Assembly (NCBI RefSeq): GCF_032854445.1
Contig: NC_088299.1
Coordinates: forward strand, 2,085,001 to 2,149,000
Length of the DNA stretch: 64,000 bases
Origin: Liolophura sinensis
Taxonomy: Eukaryota > Mollusca > Polyplacophora > Chitonida > Chitonidae
Reading direction: 5' to 3'
Part shown: positions 1-9,441 of the stretch, piece after piece
Position numbering within the stretch: the first letter of the stretch is position 1
How the letters are laid out: each line of letters opens with the position of its first letter
Program-made: the position numbers and the translations under genes
Notes under the pieces: model-generated
Database searches by the model: none
Told to the model about the DNA's origin: nothing
What the model saw: the letters and a program-made list of their open reading frames with translations, nothing else

Positions 1-222
1 TCTCATGATACTCATATTCTTATTAGATTCCATGGATATGATGTATGAAGAATCAACCGATCCCAGGCATGCAGGAATGGCTCACCATGCATGTGCAGTG
101 TAGTCGCCATGGTGATACAGTATAGCATAATCATATACGGATGGGATCTGGTTGTACTGACTACTGTGCATGTAGAGATACATTTTTAAACTTTTCTTTT
201 GATAGGTCTTACAGTTTTCAGA
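1..222 (+). other. Upstream of MIIP start: intron or 5' UTR, no gene seen
   Basis: No open frame or TATA-like promoter was recognised. The pyrimidine tract ending AG at 205 suggests the end of an intron separating a non-coding first exon from the coding exon. Confidence 0.4.
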
Positions 223-1038
223 ATGCCTTCAGATGAATTCTTGAGGTTTCAAAGCAAACGGTTACTAGACCAGCTGAAGGAAAAACAGGAAACATTGGGA
301 AAAGCTATCTCATTGGCACATAATGGTGGACTCACAGCACAGAACGATGTCCTGACCTTGAGTGATTTAGGTTCAGGGAGTGGAAATGTAACAAAAGCTA
401 AAAAATCATTGAGTTCAAAAGTAGGCAGTGTTAATACAAAATTTTTAAGCAAGCATATTGAGAATTCAGACTCGAGGGAAGTAAAAGGCCAGGGCATAAA
501 AAAATTATCGCAAGGGGTGATAACACTTGATGATTCCTTGCACAGAGACACTGAAGCCTTTGATCCATATAAAGATCTTTGTCAGACTGATGGTTTGAAC
601 AGTAGAATAACCTGCACCACCCCGGTGAAAAAAGGAGGTGGGGCCACGGATAGGATTATGACCCCAACTTCTGTGAGGAGAGGCCGAGAGATCATTGACC
701 GCAATGTGAGAGTGGAGACAGTAAAAAATCACAGAGAGAGCAATCATGTTACATCCGTATTATCCACAGAAAGAACTGCAACTCACCGCCCCTATAATGT
801 GATTGGCAGGGACTCAGACCTGCCCAGGACAGAATCAACCAATCACAGTCAGGTCACAGGAGACCAAGGCGTGTCACATGATCATCGTCAGTATTCAGAA
901 GAGGACAGCTATTACTACAAGAAGTTAACAGATGGTGGAAATGACAGGAAAAAGGTCAACTTTATTAAAGAGGCGACACTGAAACCCAAATCCATTCTGA
1001 ACAGTGCAGGTCCTTACCGTGCAAAGAAGCGAAATGGA
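223..1038 (+). CDS. MIIP: MIIP coding exon 1
   Basis: Codes residues 1-272 and ends in phase 0 at GGA|GTAAGA. The first 30 residues are helical and leucine-rich. The middle is low-complexity and hydrophilic. The end, LKPKSILNSAGPYRAKKRNG, precedes the conserved RVSF block of exon 2. Just upstream, a pyrimidine-rich CTTTTCTTTTGATAG at 191-205 could be an acceptor, so the true first exon may be non-coding and lie outside or near the window edge. Confidence 0.85.
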
Positions 1039-4000
1039 GTAAGATTTTTTCATATATTTATTGTTTCCTTAACCAGGTGACTTCTCTGTATGACACAGAC
1101 TATAATCTACACTAGAGACAAGCTAGCTAGGCTTAACTTTCCATGGTTTTATGCATTACAAACTACATGTAATCTCTCATCACATCTTGGATGGTGGTGT
1201 GATGCATATTACTCAAACTGGTTTTCTGTATTAAATTACCACCAATCGACTACATCTATTTTATTGGATAGACACAATATGCTTGACAGTCAGTGATTCA
1301 GTGTTTAAAGACACCTGTATAAAACACATTTATGTGTTCATTATGCAGACACGGCAGGATTCGCAGATGGCCTTAAAAACTAGGAAAATCCTGCTAGCCG
1401 TATGTGGGACAGTATGGCAGCAACCTGTTGATGGTCATGGGTTTCCCACGTGCACAACCCAGTTTCCTCCGACCATAATGTTGGCCGCCATCGTATAAGT
1501 GAAATATTCTTGAGTACGGCATAAAACACGAGTCACGTCAAATAAATAAATAAATAACTGATAAGGATGGGGGGGGGGGGGGTGTAATTCAGTGGAAGCC
1601 TATTGCTCTAACTGGTTTTCTGTATTAAATTACCACCAATCCACAACATTCCTTGGACAGGATAGACACAAAATGCTTGTCTGTCGGTTTTCATTGATTT
1701 TTGTAGTTGGGACTAGATGAGCCTTGAAATTGACACTACAGAACCAACATGGGCTTTGTCTATAGTATTAAAGCCAAAATTCGTTTGTGGGGGGGGAGGG
1801 GAGTGTGGAGTAGCCTGGAAAATGTGAATGTTTGGGGTGGAAAAAGCCTTGAAAAAGTCTGAAAATTTGAAATCTTCAGTGTATGATACACAGTATATAA
1901 AGTAGTTACACATATACATGTACAATGATCAGAATGTTACGGTGTTACTGTGACATTTTATATTAATACTTTCTGTATTTCAAGTTTGCAACAGATGTGT
2001 CCAAATATATTTTACAATATAAAAATATGCACATTATTGATTAACTCAGAAAGTTCATTTATGTACAGTATTCATCCGTGCATATGTATACTTGGTGAAT
2101 ACATGCAGATCAGTGTATACCACTGTATACTTGGTGAATACATGAAGATCACTGTATACCACTGTATACTTGGTGAATACATAAAGATCACTGTATACCA
2201 CTGTATACTTGGTGAATACCTGTAGATCACTGTATACCACTGTATACTTGGTGAATACATGTAGGTCACTATATACCACTGTATACTTGGTGAATACAAG
2301 TGGATCAGTGCATACCACTGTATACTTGGTGAATACGTGAAGATCACTCTATACCACTGTATACTTGGTGAACACATGAAGATCACTCTATACCACTGTA
2401 TACTTGGTGAATACATGAAGATCACTGTATACCACTGTATACTTGGTGAATACATGAAGATCACTGTATACCACTGTATACTTGGTGAATACATGTAGAT
2501 CACTTTATTCAGCTGTATACTTGATCATCTCTTGCAGTCTCTCAGCCGAGTCAGTTTTAATGACACCTCACAATGTGGACGCACTTCACCCAGCTTCCTA
2601 GAGGACAAAACATCCAGACAGTTGCTGGGTTATGATTGGATAGCTGGCTTGATCGACAATGACCCAAGCATTATTGACCAATCAGAAGCTTTCTTTGAGG
2701 AGTTGCGAGATTTTCGACGTGTGAACAAAGAAGAGTGCGAGAACAAAGCTTATATGGAGTGAGTTCATGGTTGTTAAAAGCAGGAACAGTTTAATATTCA
2801 CTGGTATTTATTTATCTGTTGTTTAACGCCAAGCTCAAGGATCTCTCAATTATACTACAGCGATGAGATTTATATTTAAAAAATCACCAGCCTTTGGGCA
2901 CTAAAAAAAAAATCTTCCAAAACCATTAACCTTTGGCAAGTTCCTGATGGTCGTCATATTGGTGGAAGACAAGTGGTCTTTGACGGACGTTGGACCGTCC
3001 AAACAGTCACACGAGTGTCATTGACCGCTGTCTGTAACCAGTGTCCAACATAGTGAAACCTACATGTACAAATTCCCTGTACAATGTGAGGTTAACGTGA
3101 ACTGAAGTTTTAGGGCTCAGACTCCTGTAGCTACTCATTCTAAAATTCAAACTCTTGCAAATTTACTGTGCTAAAACCAACAACAAAAGAACATAGTAAA
3201 AGATTATCATTTCTTAAATATGCATGTAACTATATCATGATTAAGTTAATTTACAATGTTAAAACGTCCGCAAAGCAGGAATATATAGCTTTATAATGCA
3301 ATTTTTGTTTTAGGGATGCCGTTGGTAAATTCTCAATTCTTTGTGTTTGAAACTGTGTTGTTTTGATTGTTCATCTTCACTGCAGGGGTCCACTGAGTAT
3401 TATAAGAGCCAGAGAGCCGTCAGTGGTACAGGAAGCTTTGAAAGCTAGTAAGTGCGGTGGTCTTAGGACCAATCAAACGGCTGTAAATTTTTAAAAGTTA
3501 GTTGATTGGTTAGTCTGTGGGCCTTTCAAACTTTGACAAACTATGCCAGTTGATAAAATTTTTGACCCATCTTTTAACTTAGGCTGTTGACCTTATGAGG
3601 GGCTGAAATGCAAGACAATGTCGACTTTTTTGTGGGGGGAGTGTTGTGGGGAGTGGGGATGGTTCTTTTGGTATCAAAAGATAATGAATGTTATCAAAAT
3701 GTCGGTGTGGTGTATATCAGGCTAGATGTACCTCGGGTATGTCAGTTAACTGACGATATCTTTTCCTTTATTACCAAACACTACTATAATTTAGTTTGCG
3801 TGAATAATTTATTACATGTAATTTATTGGTGATCAACATCGTATCGGTACTCAAAAAGTTTTCACTTACATGGCAGTCATATTTATGTGTAGAGTTTCCC
3901 ATCCGGGCTTCTCACATTTTCCTCCTACCATAACACTGGCTGAGAGCAAAGAAGGCAAATATTCTTGAGTACAGTGCAAAACATCAAACAAATAAATACG

Positions 4001-7000
4001 TAAATAAATCTTTTCACCAAGCCTCGTACAAAGTCACAGTCTCAGAGAGCTTAAATCCTTATTTGTGCTGCATCACTGCCAGCACTTGCAAATTTTGTCT
4101 CTTACTCAACTTTTCTTTGTGTTAAAACTTGATACACATGTATCCTTTTATCTAAAGTATGCACAGCATGAATCTAATGGACACTTGAAACAACTTTATT
4201 GATGAATGCTGATCATAAGTCTGCCCACAGACCTAAGTGGTGAGGCTTTACCTGAACAAGCCGACCTTCTTATCTAGTGGTGGAAATTATGTGAAGAGAA
4301 TGTAGAGAGTGACACATGCGCTGTAAGGAGTATGTCTCACTCCTTGTGACTGTGTTGTTCTCGACAGAAGTGAAGCCCTACACTGTGAATGACAGGTTGT
4401 TCACTGTTCCTGTAAAGAACGACTTGTTAGCCAGCTATGTAGGCGAGCCAACTGAGGACACGGTAGAGAACAAGGAACCGTCTTACGATGCTCCCAGATT
4501 TGTCAGGTGAGCCTTTAAAGCGGACTGGGAAATCTGCTAGTATAAAACTTTTGAGAATAATAAGATATAAAAGCAAATAATTTATAAATCTTTATATTAA
4601 CTCTCATTTGTTTTCATACCTTGACAAGATCAAAGCTCATTGTCTGTATAAGCTATGATTAAGCAATTCTTTTTTTTTTTCTTATAACTGTTTGTCGGTT
4701 GGCAACTTGGCCAGTTGGTCAAATTTTGGACCTCATACTGTGTACACTTCAAGGTGGACCTCCTATCTTTAATACCGGTAATTCACTTTAGTGAAAGGTC
4801 TGACTGTATGCGGGCAGCATGTCATTAACAAGGAATGTTGCAGCTCATCTGGTGTGAATTACACTTCTTTGTACACGTGGAAATGTTTCATTTACTGCTC
4901 GTGTCCACCACCACTTCATGTTGAGAGGTGTAGTTTGTTATCTTCATCCAAGCCTCTTTGATTTCTGAGCTTTGGCCTGCTAACTTTTTTGAAAAGTATA
5001 TCGGTAATTTGCAGTATTTATTTATTTAATAATTTAATTATTTATTGATTGAGAGGGAGCCAGCATGAGCTGGACTTGAACTCACAGCGACCGCCTTGGT
5101 GAGAGACTCCTGGGTCATTACGCTGTGCTAGCACGCTAACCAACTGAGCCACCGAGGCCCCCTAATTTGGAGTATGAACTTTAACTATCAACCTGTGCAA
5201 GGCATCAACACTTAAGATCTACCCTGACAGAATAAAAAATAGGAAAGAAAAAGGATTCCTACCCCGTTTTTTCTGACAGGTCTGGGTTACAAAGAATTTT
5301 TTAATGCTGGCCTTTTGTGATGGGAAAGTTCAGAGTAAGATCCAAACATTTTATGCAGCTTTCACTGTAGGATGGATATCTGAACTATATCTGAGTATGT
5401 GATAACACTGATAAATATGTTTTCTTTTGCACAGGGGGCCTCCGTGGCTCAGTTGGTTAGTGTGCTAGCGCAGCGTGATGACCCAGCAGTCTCTTACCAA
5501 TGCGGTCGCTGTGAGTTCAAGCCCAGCTCATGCTGGCTTCCTCTCCAGGCGTACGTGGGAAGGTATGACAGCAACTGGCAAATGGTTGTGGGTTTCCCCC
5601 GGGCTCTGCCCGGTTTCCACCCACCATGATGCTGGCTGCAGTTGTAGAAGTGAAATATTCTTGAGTACGGCGTAAAACACCAATCAAATAAATAAATAAA
5701 TAAATTCTTTTGCGCAGGGTCAGTATACCTCGCTCAACATTGGGGTCCCCTCACCGCTTCAAACCTCACCGACGACGCAGCTTTGACGCCACAGATTCCA
5801 TGGCGCTCAGAGAGGTAGGAATAAAGTCCATCCAGATATCAAGCATTAATCTGATATTTTTAAAGACATTCTAGATAAATGCGTCATGGTACTCAATTTA
5901 TTGTAATTCTAATTTTAACCATAGATTTATTTATGTATGCATTGATTGATATTATACGCTGTTTCAAGAATATTTCACTTATACGATGGCGGTCAGCATT
6001 ATGGTGGGAGGAAATTGGGCAGAGCCCAAGGGAAACCCATGACCATCCATAGGTTACTGGCAGACCTTCCCACGTATGGCTGGAGAGTTTTTAGCACAGA
6101 TAGTAGTAGTGCTGAAAGCAGAAAGCTCCATTTATTTCTCAGTTTTTAAGATAGGAATATGTTATTCATTATATGGACTAACTACTAACCAAAAACCCCC
6201 AGAGAATATGCCCCAGAAATTAGGTGTGCCACCTCATTAAAAATTGTGCATGTATCAGTATGTATATGCCAGTTTTTATTTTTCGTATGTCACATTATGT
6301 TGTATCTGATCAAGATGCGTACACTCAAAATTGTAAATGTTCATTTGAGTCTTCATGGCGCTGTGTTTGGTGTGGAAAGCCCTTGCTGGCTGAGATTGTT
6401 TAAGTGCTGGGCCCAAATTCACAAATCGTCATAAATCTGTCCTTATGTTAAATAAAGTTGCCTCTTGACACTGGAACCTAGACAGTGTCTTTTATGAAAA
6501 AGGTTATGAGAAATGTGACTTAAGGAGTTTTGTGAAATTGGCCCCAGGCTCAGTCAACCTAAGGGCTTGTTCGCTGCAACTATCAGGCCATTGATGGAGG
6601 ATGTTGCATGTTCAAGTCCTGTCCAGTGGGGCTGCGGTGTGTCCGGTACCTAGCAAACCTGGGCAGGCCACCTTTTTATACGTGAAGTAAATCCTGAGTA
6701 CGGAACAAATAAATACATAAATACTAGGTGTTCAGGAGATCTACTACATGTATATGCTCCTCTTCCAAAGGAAGTTTGTATGCATAATATTTCTGCTCCT
6801 CAGCATTGCCTGTTAGGATGGGAAAGTTCTCGACCAGCTATGCTGCCCACTGCCTCAAACATTGCCTTGAAGGATGCTAGCAGAGGCATCAAAACCAACA
6901 TTGCCACTGTAAGTAAGACTGCATGGAATGTTATACTGTATCTGGTATCTTCAGTATGACGCCAGTATGGTATGAGCAAGATCGCCGTCGTGTGAGTGAG

Positions 7001-7637
7001 ATATTCTTGAGTATGGCGTGAAAAGATTAATTGGGGTCTGTACTTCTGCCTGGTCCTCGAACCCTGCTTTCCGTGCTGTAAGCAAATGGGACCAGATTTT
7101 GATAAAACCATGTAACCAGACTCTTTTTATGGAAATTAAAGATGAGATATGAAAAGCAGCCAGGTCATTGCACAGGTTGTGCATACAACAGTGGGACATG
7201 AATTCTCGGATGTAACATGTTTATGTACCAATTTACATTTTTAACTTCTTTTTCCTCTGCCATAACAGACCCTTGAGGAGGCAGAGAAGGTAGCATCCAG
7301 CTTTTTCTGGCCCAACAGTGGCTCTTCCAGCACAGAGCACACTGACCGCCGTGTCATCAAGGACTCCCTGTTTCAGCAACGCTATAATTCTTTGCTCGAG
7401 GGCCTCCAATCCAGGGGAAGTTGCACTGACATTCCAACAGCTTCCATGCCAGACACAAGTGTATCAAAAGGAGGAGGCAGTATTCAGTTTTCCTACAGCC
7501 TGCCTAAAAGCAGCAAGCCGTCCACAAGTTTGAGCAAATCCTCTGACAACCTCCTGAACTCGACCTACTCACTGATATATGAGATGGAGAGGCTTAAACA
7601 AGAGGCTGATGCACGCTTAAATGTTCCAGCTCTGTGA
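223..7637 (+). CDS. MIIP: MIIP-like protein (migration and invasion inhibitory protein orthologue), 7 coding exons, 602 aa
   Basis: Join of 223-1038, 2538-2758, 3386-3447, 4368-4506, 5718-5814, 6804-6908 and 7269-7637. The lengths sum to 1809 nt, all introns are GT-AG, and the phases fit at every junction. Recognisable family blocks are GYDWIAG (about residues 303-309) followed by an acidic stretch ending KEEC, NDRLFTVPV (about 374-382), RVSIP...RRRSFDA (about 413-437) and HCLLGWE (446-452). The same blocks occur in the same order in vertebrate MIIP. The start at 223 has A at -3, and its first 30 residues (EFLRFQSKRLLDQLKEKQ) align with the leucine-rich N-terminus of the family. Human MIIP is about 388 aa; this protein is longer, mainly through a Ser/Thr/Lys-rich stretch at about 40-260 and a longer C-terminus. 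In vertebrates MIIP binds IGFBP2 and restrains cell migration and mitotic progression; whether this holds here is inference. Orthology is well supported, function is not. Confidence 0.88.
1384..1557 (+). mobile_element. SINE-A, 5'-truncated, MIIP intron 1
   Basis: Starts inside the body (AGCCGTATGTGGGA) and runs through the 3' domain AAGTGAAATATTCTTGAGTA to an AAATAAATAAATAAATAA tail. The tRNA-like head is missing or unrecognisable (a faint trace at 1345-1384). Confidence 0.8.
2091..2530. repeat. 39-bp minisatellite, 11 units plus a partial, MIIP intron 1
   Basis: CTTGGTGAATACATG recurs at 2091, 2130, 2169, 2208, 2247, 2286, 2325, 2364, 2403, 2442 and 2481 with exact 39-bp spacing and few substitutions. 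A twelfth, degenerate start lies at 2520. Because 39 is divisible by 3, both strands show long open frames with a 13-residue repeat; these are not genes. The array ends within about 10 bases of the exon 2 acceptor. Confidence 0.95.
2538..2758 (+). CDS. MIIP: MIIP coding exon 2
   Basis: Acceptor CATCTCTTGCAG|TCT, donor GGA|GTGAGT; enters in phase 0 and leaves with two bases of a Glu codon. It carries the best family signature: LLGYDWIAGLIDND, then EAFFEELRDFRRVNKEEC. The 39-bp minisatellite ends a few bases before the acceptor. Confidence 0.9.
2803..3075 (-). mobile_element. Diverged SINE of a second family, MIIP intron 2
   Basis: Reverse-oriented. It begins TATTTATTTATCTGTTGTTTAACGCC, the reverse complement of a SINE tail plus a GGCGTTAAAC-type 3' end. 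It continues through AAGCTCAAGGAT and a body with GTGGAAGACAAGTGGTC that does not match SINE-A. The distal end is uncertain. Confidence 0.5.
3386..3447 (+). CDS. MIIP: MIIP coding exon 3
   Basis: A 62-nt exon between TTCATCTTCACTGCAG and GTAAGT. Read in the phase left by exon 2 it gives GPLSIIRAREPSVVQEALKA without a stop. It is too short to find by open-frame length; phase and splice signals support it. Confidence 0.75.
3893..4010 (+). mobile_element. SINE-A 3' fragment, strongly diverged, MIIP intron 3
   Basis: TTTCCTCCTACCATAACACTGGC, then AAATATTCTTGAGTACAGTGCAAAACA and an AAATAAATACGTAAATAAAT tail. Confidence 0.7.
4368..4506 (+). CDS. MIIP: MIIP coding exon 4
   Basis: Acceptor TTGTTCTCGACAG, donor CAG|GTGAGC. 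Codes KVKPYTVNDRLFTVPVKND, matching the NRRLFPVPV block of vertebrate MIIP, then an acidic linker DTVENKEPSYDAPRF. The ATG at 4316 upstream is intronic and out of use. Confidence 0.85.
5015..5163 (-). mobile_element. SINE-A, reverse, internally deleted, MIIP intron 4
   Basis: A T-rich (reverse) tail is joined directly to the tRNA-like head: GAGCTGGACTTGAACTCACA, then CTAACCAACTGAGCCACCGA and GGCCCCC. The conserved 3' domain is missing. Confidence 0.8.
5436..5703 (+). mobile_element. SINE-A, full length, inserted at the MIIP exon 5 acceptor
   Basis: Reference copy for the family in this window. A tRNA-like head GGGCCTCCGTGGCTCAGTTG holds a pol III A box (TGGCTCAGTTGG). A B-box-like GAGTTCAAGCCC follows about 60 bases later. 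Next come a linker with CGTACGTGGGAAGG, a GC-rich hairpin CCCGGGCTCTGCCCGG, the 3' domain GTGAAATATTCTTGAGTACG and an AAATAAATAAATAAA tail. The 3' domain resembles the deeply conserved Nin-DC-type SINE domain known from molluscs and lancelets (from memory). Flanking 13-bp direct repeats are TTCTTTTGCACAG at 5422-5434 and TTCTTTTGCGCAG at 5705-5717, one mismatch, as expected of LINE-machinery insertion. Confidence 0.93.
5718..5814 (+). CDS. MIIP: MIIP coding exon 5 (acceptor lies in a SINE target-site duplication)
   Basis: A 97-nt exon, acceptor TTCTTTTGCGCAG, donor GAG|GTAGGA. Codes RVSIPRSTLGSPHRFKPHRRRSFDATDSMALRE, the strongest C-terminal MIIP block with the RRRSFDA motif. The acceptor is the downstream copy of a 13-bp target-site duplication made by the SINE at 5436-5703. 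Skipping this exon would shift the frame. Confidence 0.88.
5925..6081 (-). mobile_element. SINE-A, reverse, head-truncated, MIIP intron 5
   Basis: TTTATTTATGTATGCATTG tail, CAAGAATATTTCACTTATAC, GCATTATGGTGGGAGGAAAT, ending at TGGCTGGAGAG without the tRNA-like head. It lies 110 bases beyond exon 5, in inverted orientation to the SINE on the other side of that exon. Confidence 0.85.
6545..6724 (+). mobile_element. Degenerate tRNA-derived SINE, MIIP intron 5
   Basis: A B-box-like GTTCAAGTCCTG at about 6611, then TGGGCAGGCCACC, TCCTGAGTACGGAACAAATA and an AAATACATAAATA tail. The body differs from SINE-A, so this is another family or an old copy. Confidence 0.5.
6804..6908 (+). CDS. MIIP: MIIP coding exon 6
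   Basis: 105 nt, phase 0 at both ends, acceptor TTCTGCTCCTCAG, donor ACT|GTAAGT. Begins HCLLGWE, matching the HCLLGWD that follows the RRKSFDA block in vertebrate MIIP. Being a multiple of three, it could be skipped without a frameshift. Confidence 0.85.
6960..7045 (+). mobile_element. SINE 3'-domain fragment, MIIP intron 6
   Basis: GCCAGTATGGTATGAGCAAG, CGCCGTCGTGTGAGTGAGAT and ATTCTTGAGTATGGCGTGAA match the 3' domain; there is no tail. Confidence 0.55.
7269..7637 (+). CDS. MIIP: MIIP terminal coding exon 7
   Basis: Acceptor TCTGCCATAACAG, stop TGA at 7635-7637. Codes about 122 residues: TLEEAEKVASSFFWPNSG, a polar middle, then a Ser/Lys-rich run and the C-terminal helix YSLIYEMERLKQEADARL. 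Little of this end is recognisable in vertebrate MIIP, so it is supported by the continuous frame and codon phase. Confidence 0.82.
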   Translation, partial: TLEEAEKVASSFFWPNSGSSSTEHTDRRVIKDSLFQQRYNSLLEGLQSRGSCTDIPTASMPDTSVSKGGGSIQFSYSLPKSSKPSTSLSKSSDNLLNSTYSLIYEMERLKQEADARLNVPAL

Positions 7638-8067
7638 AAGTGTTCCGCTCATCTTAACCACATTTACCACTGTACGTGTCTCGCTGAAAGTCTCACAGGG
7701 CACTTAGTAATTACAAAATCACAGAGTGTTTACTTACAGCTTGTACAAGACGAGCTTGTAAAATTTGCTTTAGCAGATTATAGATCAGAGCCTGGAGATG
7801 TTGATTTCAAAATGTGTTTACTAATTAAATTGTTTTTAATCAAGGACATGAAAGTTGTGGCTTAACGAAACTCAGGCACCAAATGTTAATGTTATTTTTC
7901 AGCAAAAAATTATGTCAGTTGAGAGACAAAGTGAAAAAAAAAAAAAGAATGTAGAAATCATTTGTACATGTAGTTTAATTTGGCTGCAGACGTTGTGCAC
8001 AACGTGGTATGATGCAGCTGAAATCGCCATAGTTACTGTGATAATAATTTGTGTAAAGTTAATTCTT

Positions 8068-8073
8068 AATAAA
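8068..8073 (+). promoter_or_regulatory. Poly(A) signal of MIIP
   Basis: AATAAA 430 bases after the stop codon, followed at 8090-8112 by a GT-rich stretch (TCTATGTGTTGAGTGCTTGTGG). It is the first canonical signal downstream, giving a 3' UTR of about 450 bases. Confidence 0.6.
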
Positions 8074-8139
8074 TCTGAAAATATTAATCTTCTATGTGTT
8101 GAGTGCTTGTGGAATATAGGAACCTCACTGATTCAGGAT

Positions 8140-8365
8140 GGTTCAGGTGTTTTTTCTGGGACGGTCACCAATGTGGTTGTGTGGACGTTTTCAGCTCTGG
8201 CCGTCTTGAATGCATCCTGAAGTCAGAGGGTGGGTCAGGTACCTGCAGAGGTCGGTGGTTTACTCCAGGCCCTCATTTCCTCCACCAATAAAGCTGACTG
8301 TCGACAGATCAGCTAAAAATTCTTGAGCATGGCGTAAAACACCTGTCAAATCAAGAAATTAAATA
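8140..8365 (+). mobile_element. SINE related to the same 3' domain, downstream of MIIP
   Basis: Ends AAATTCTTGAGCATGGCGTA, AAACACCTGTCAAATC and an A-rich tail. The preceding 150 bases (CTCATTTCCTCCACCAATAA) only loosely follow SINE-A. The left boundary is uncertain. Confidence 0.5.
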
Positions 8366-9185
8366 TATTGATTGATATAAATGTTCATTGTAGTTGAAGA
8401 TGCAGAGTGAAATGTTCATTGCTTATGTGAACGTGATGGTTTATGCCACGACTTTCGTATTGGCATACATGTAGGCCTGTGCTCGGAGGAAAAGTAAATT
8501 TAATTTTTCCAAAATGCTTTAACAGCCAAAAAGTAGAATTGGGGTGTTGAAATGTATAGGGATTTGAAGCACACTTGGGTTCAACAGAGAAAAAGAGATG
8601 ACTGTATGATGGCGTTGATCTCTCCGTCATGGTGGAATAGTAAATCACGCCGTGTATCTCCACATACATACATGGCGTAGACATTCTGAATTAACTGAGA
8701 TGAAGTAGTCTCCCTTTGACCACTAGATACATTTCCACCCCCCCCCCCCCATCCCTCCCACCCCACCCTTAACATGAAACGAGTTAGTTACTGACTCCCA
8801 TTTTCTCTATTCCCGATTTTCTATTACATCTGGATCACGAAAACAAATTGACCGAGAAGGAAACAGTTAATTTATTCTCGAAAGAAAGTCTTTATTCTCT
8901 TTCTGTCGCAATGGAACCAGGTAATATCTCCTCGGCTCTCGTCTTTGCACAGCAGTCCTTCGAAACTAGACTTTACGACTTTTCAGGGATCAACAGGACC
9001 CCAGAAATCAATTCCCCCCCCAAAAAAACTGTGAACCAAAAGGTTTTAAAGTGCTATGGTCTCTTTCTGTGAGAACAAATCAGGTAAAATCAACTCAGAC
9101 ATGTCCAACTTTTTTCTTGTTTAAATATAAAAAGTTCTGCATGTTCTAGCATAAAACCAAATCTTAGAATTTCATACAACACGAT
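8366..9185. other. Intergenic, no gene seen
   Basis: Holds a poly-C run at about 8738-8750 and short open frames without family resemblance. Confidence 0.5.
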
Positions 9186-9432
9186 CTATTTATTTATTTG
9201 ATGTTTTACGCTGTACTCAAGAATATTTCACTTATACGACGGCGGCCAGCATTATGGTGAGAGGAAACCGGTCAGAGCCCGCGGGAAATCCACGACCATG
9301 GGAAGGTTCCTGACAGACCATCCCAGGTAGGGCCGGAAAGGAAGCCTGAACTCACAACGACCGCAATGGTGAGAGGCCCCTGGGCCATTGCGCCGTGCTG
9401 TCACGCCAGACACCTCGGACACGGAGGCCCCC
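9186..9432 (-). mobile_element. SINE-A, full length, reverse
   Basis: All parts are present from TATTTATTTATTTGATG to GGACACGGAGGCCCCC. The flanking 8-base direct repeat ATACAACA lies at 9174-9181 and 9434-9441. The head is diverged (CACGCCAGACACCTCGGAC), so it is an old copy. Confidence 0.88.
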
Positions 9433-9441
9433 AATACAACA

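Noticed and set aside
2072-2503. 143-codon minus-strand frame with a 13-residue SPSIQWY repeat
   Set aside because: A by-product of the 39-bp minisatellite, whose period is a multiple of three; frames are open on both strands and it lies in a MIIP intron.
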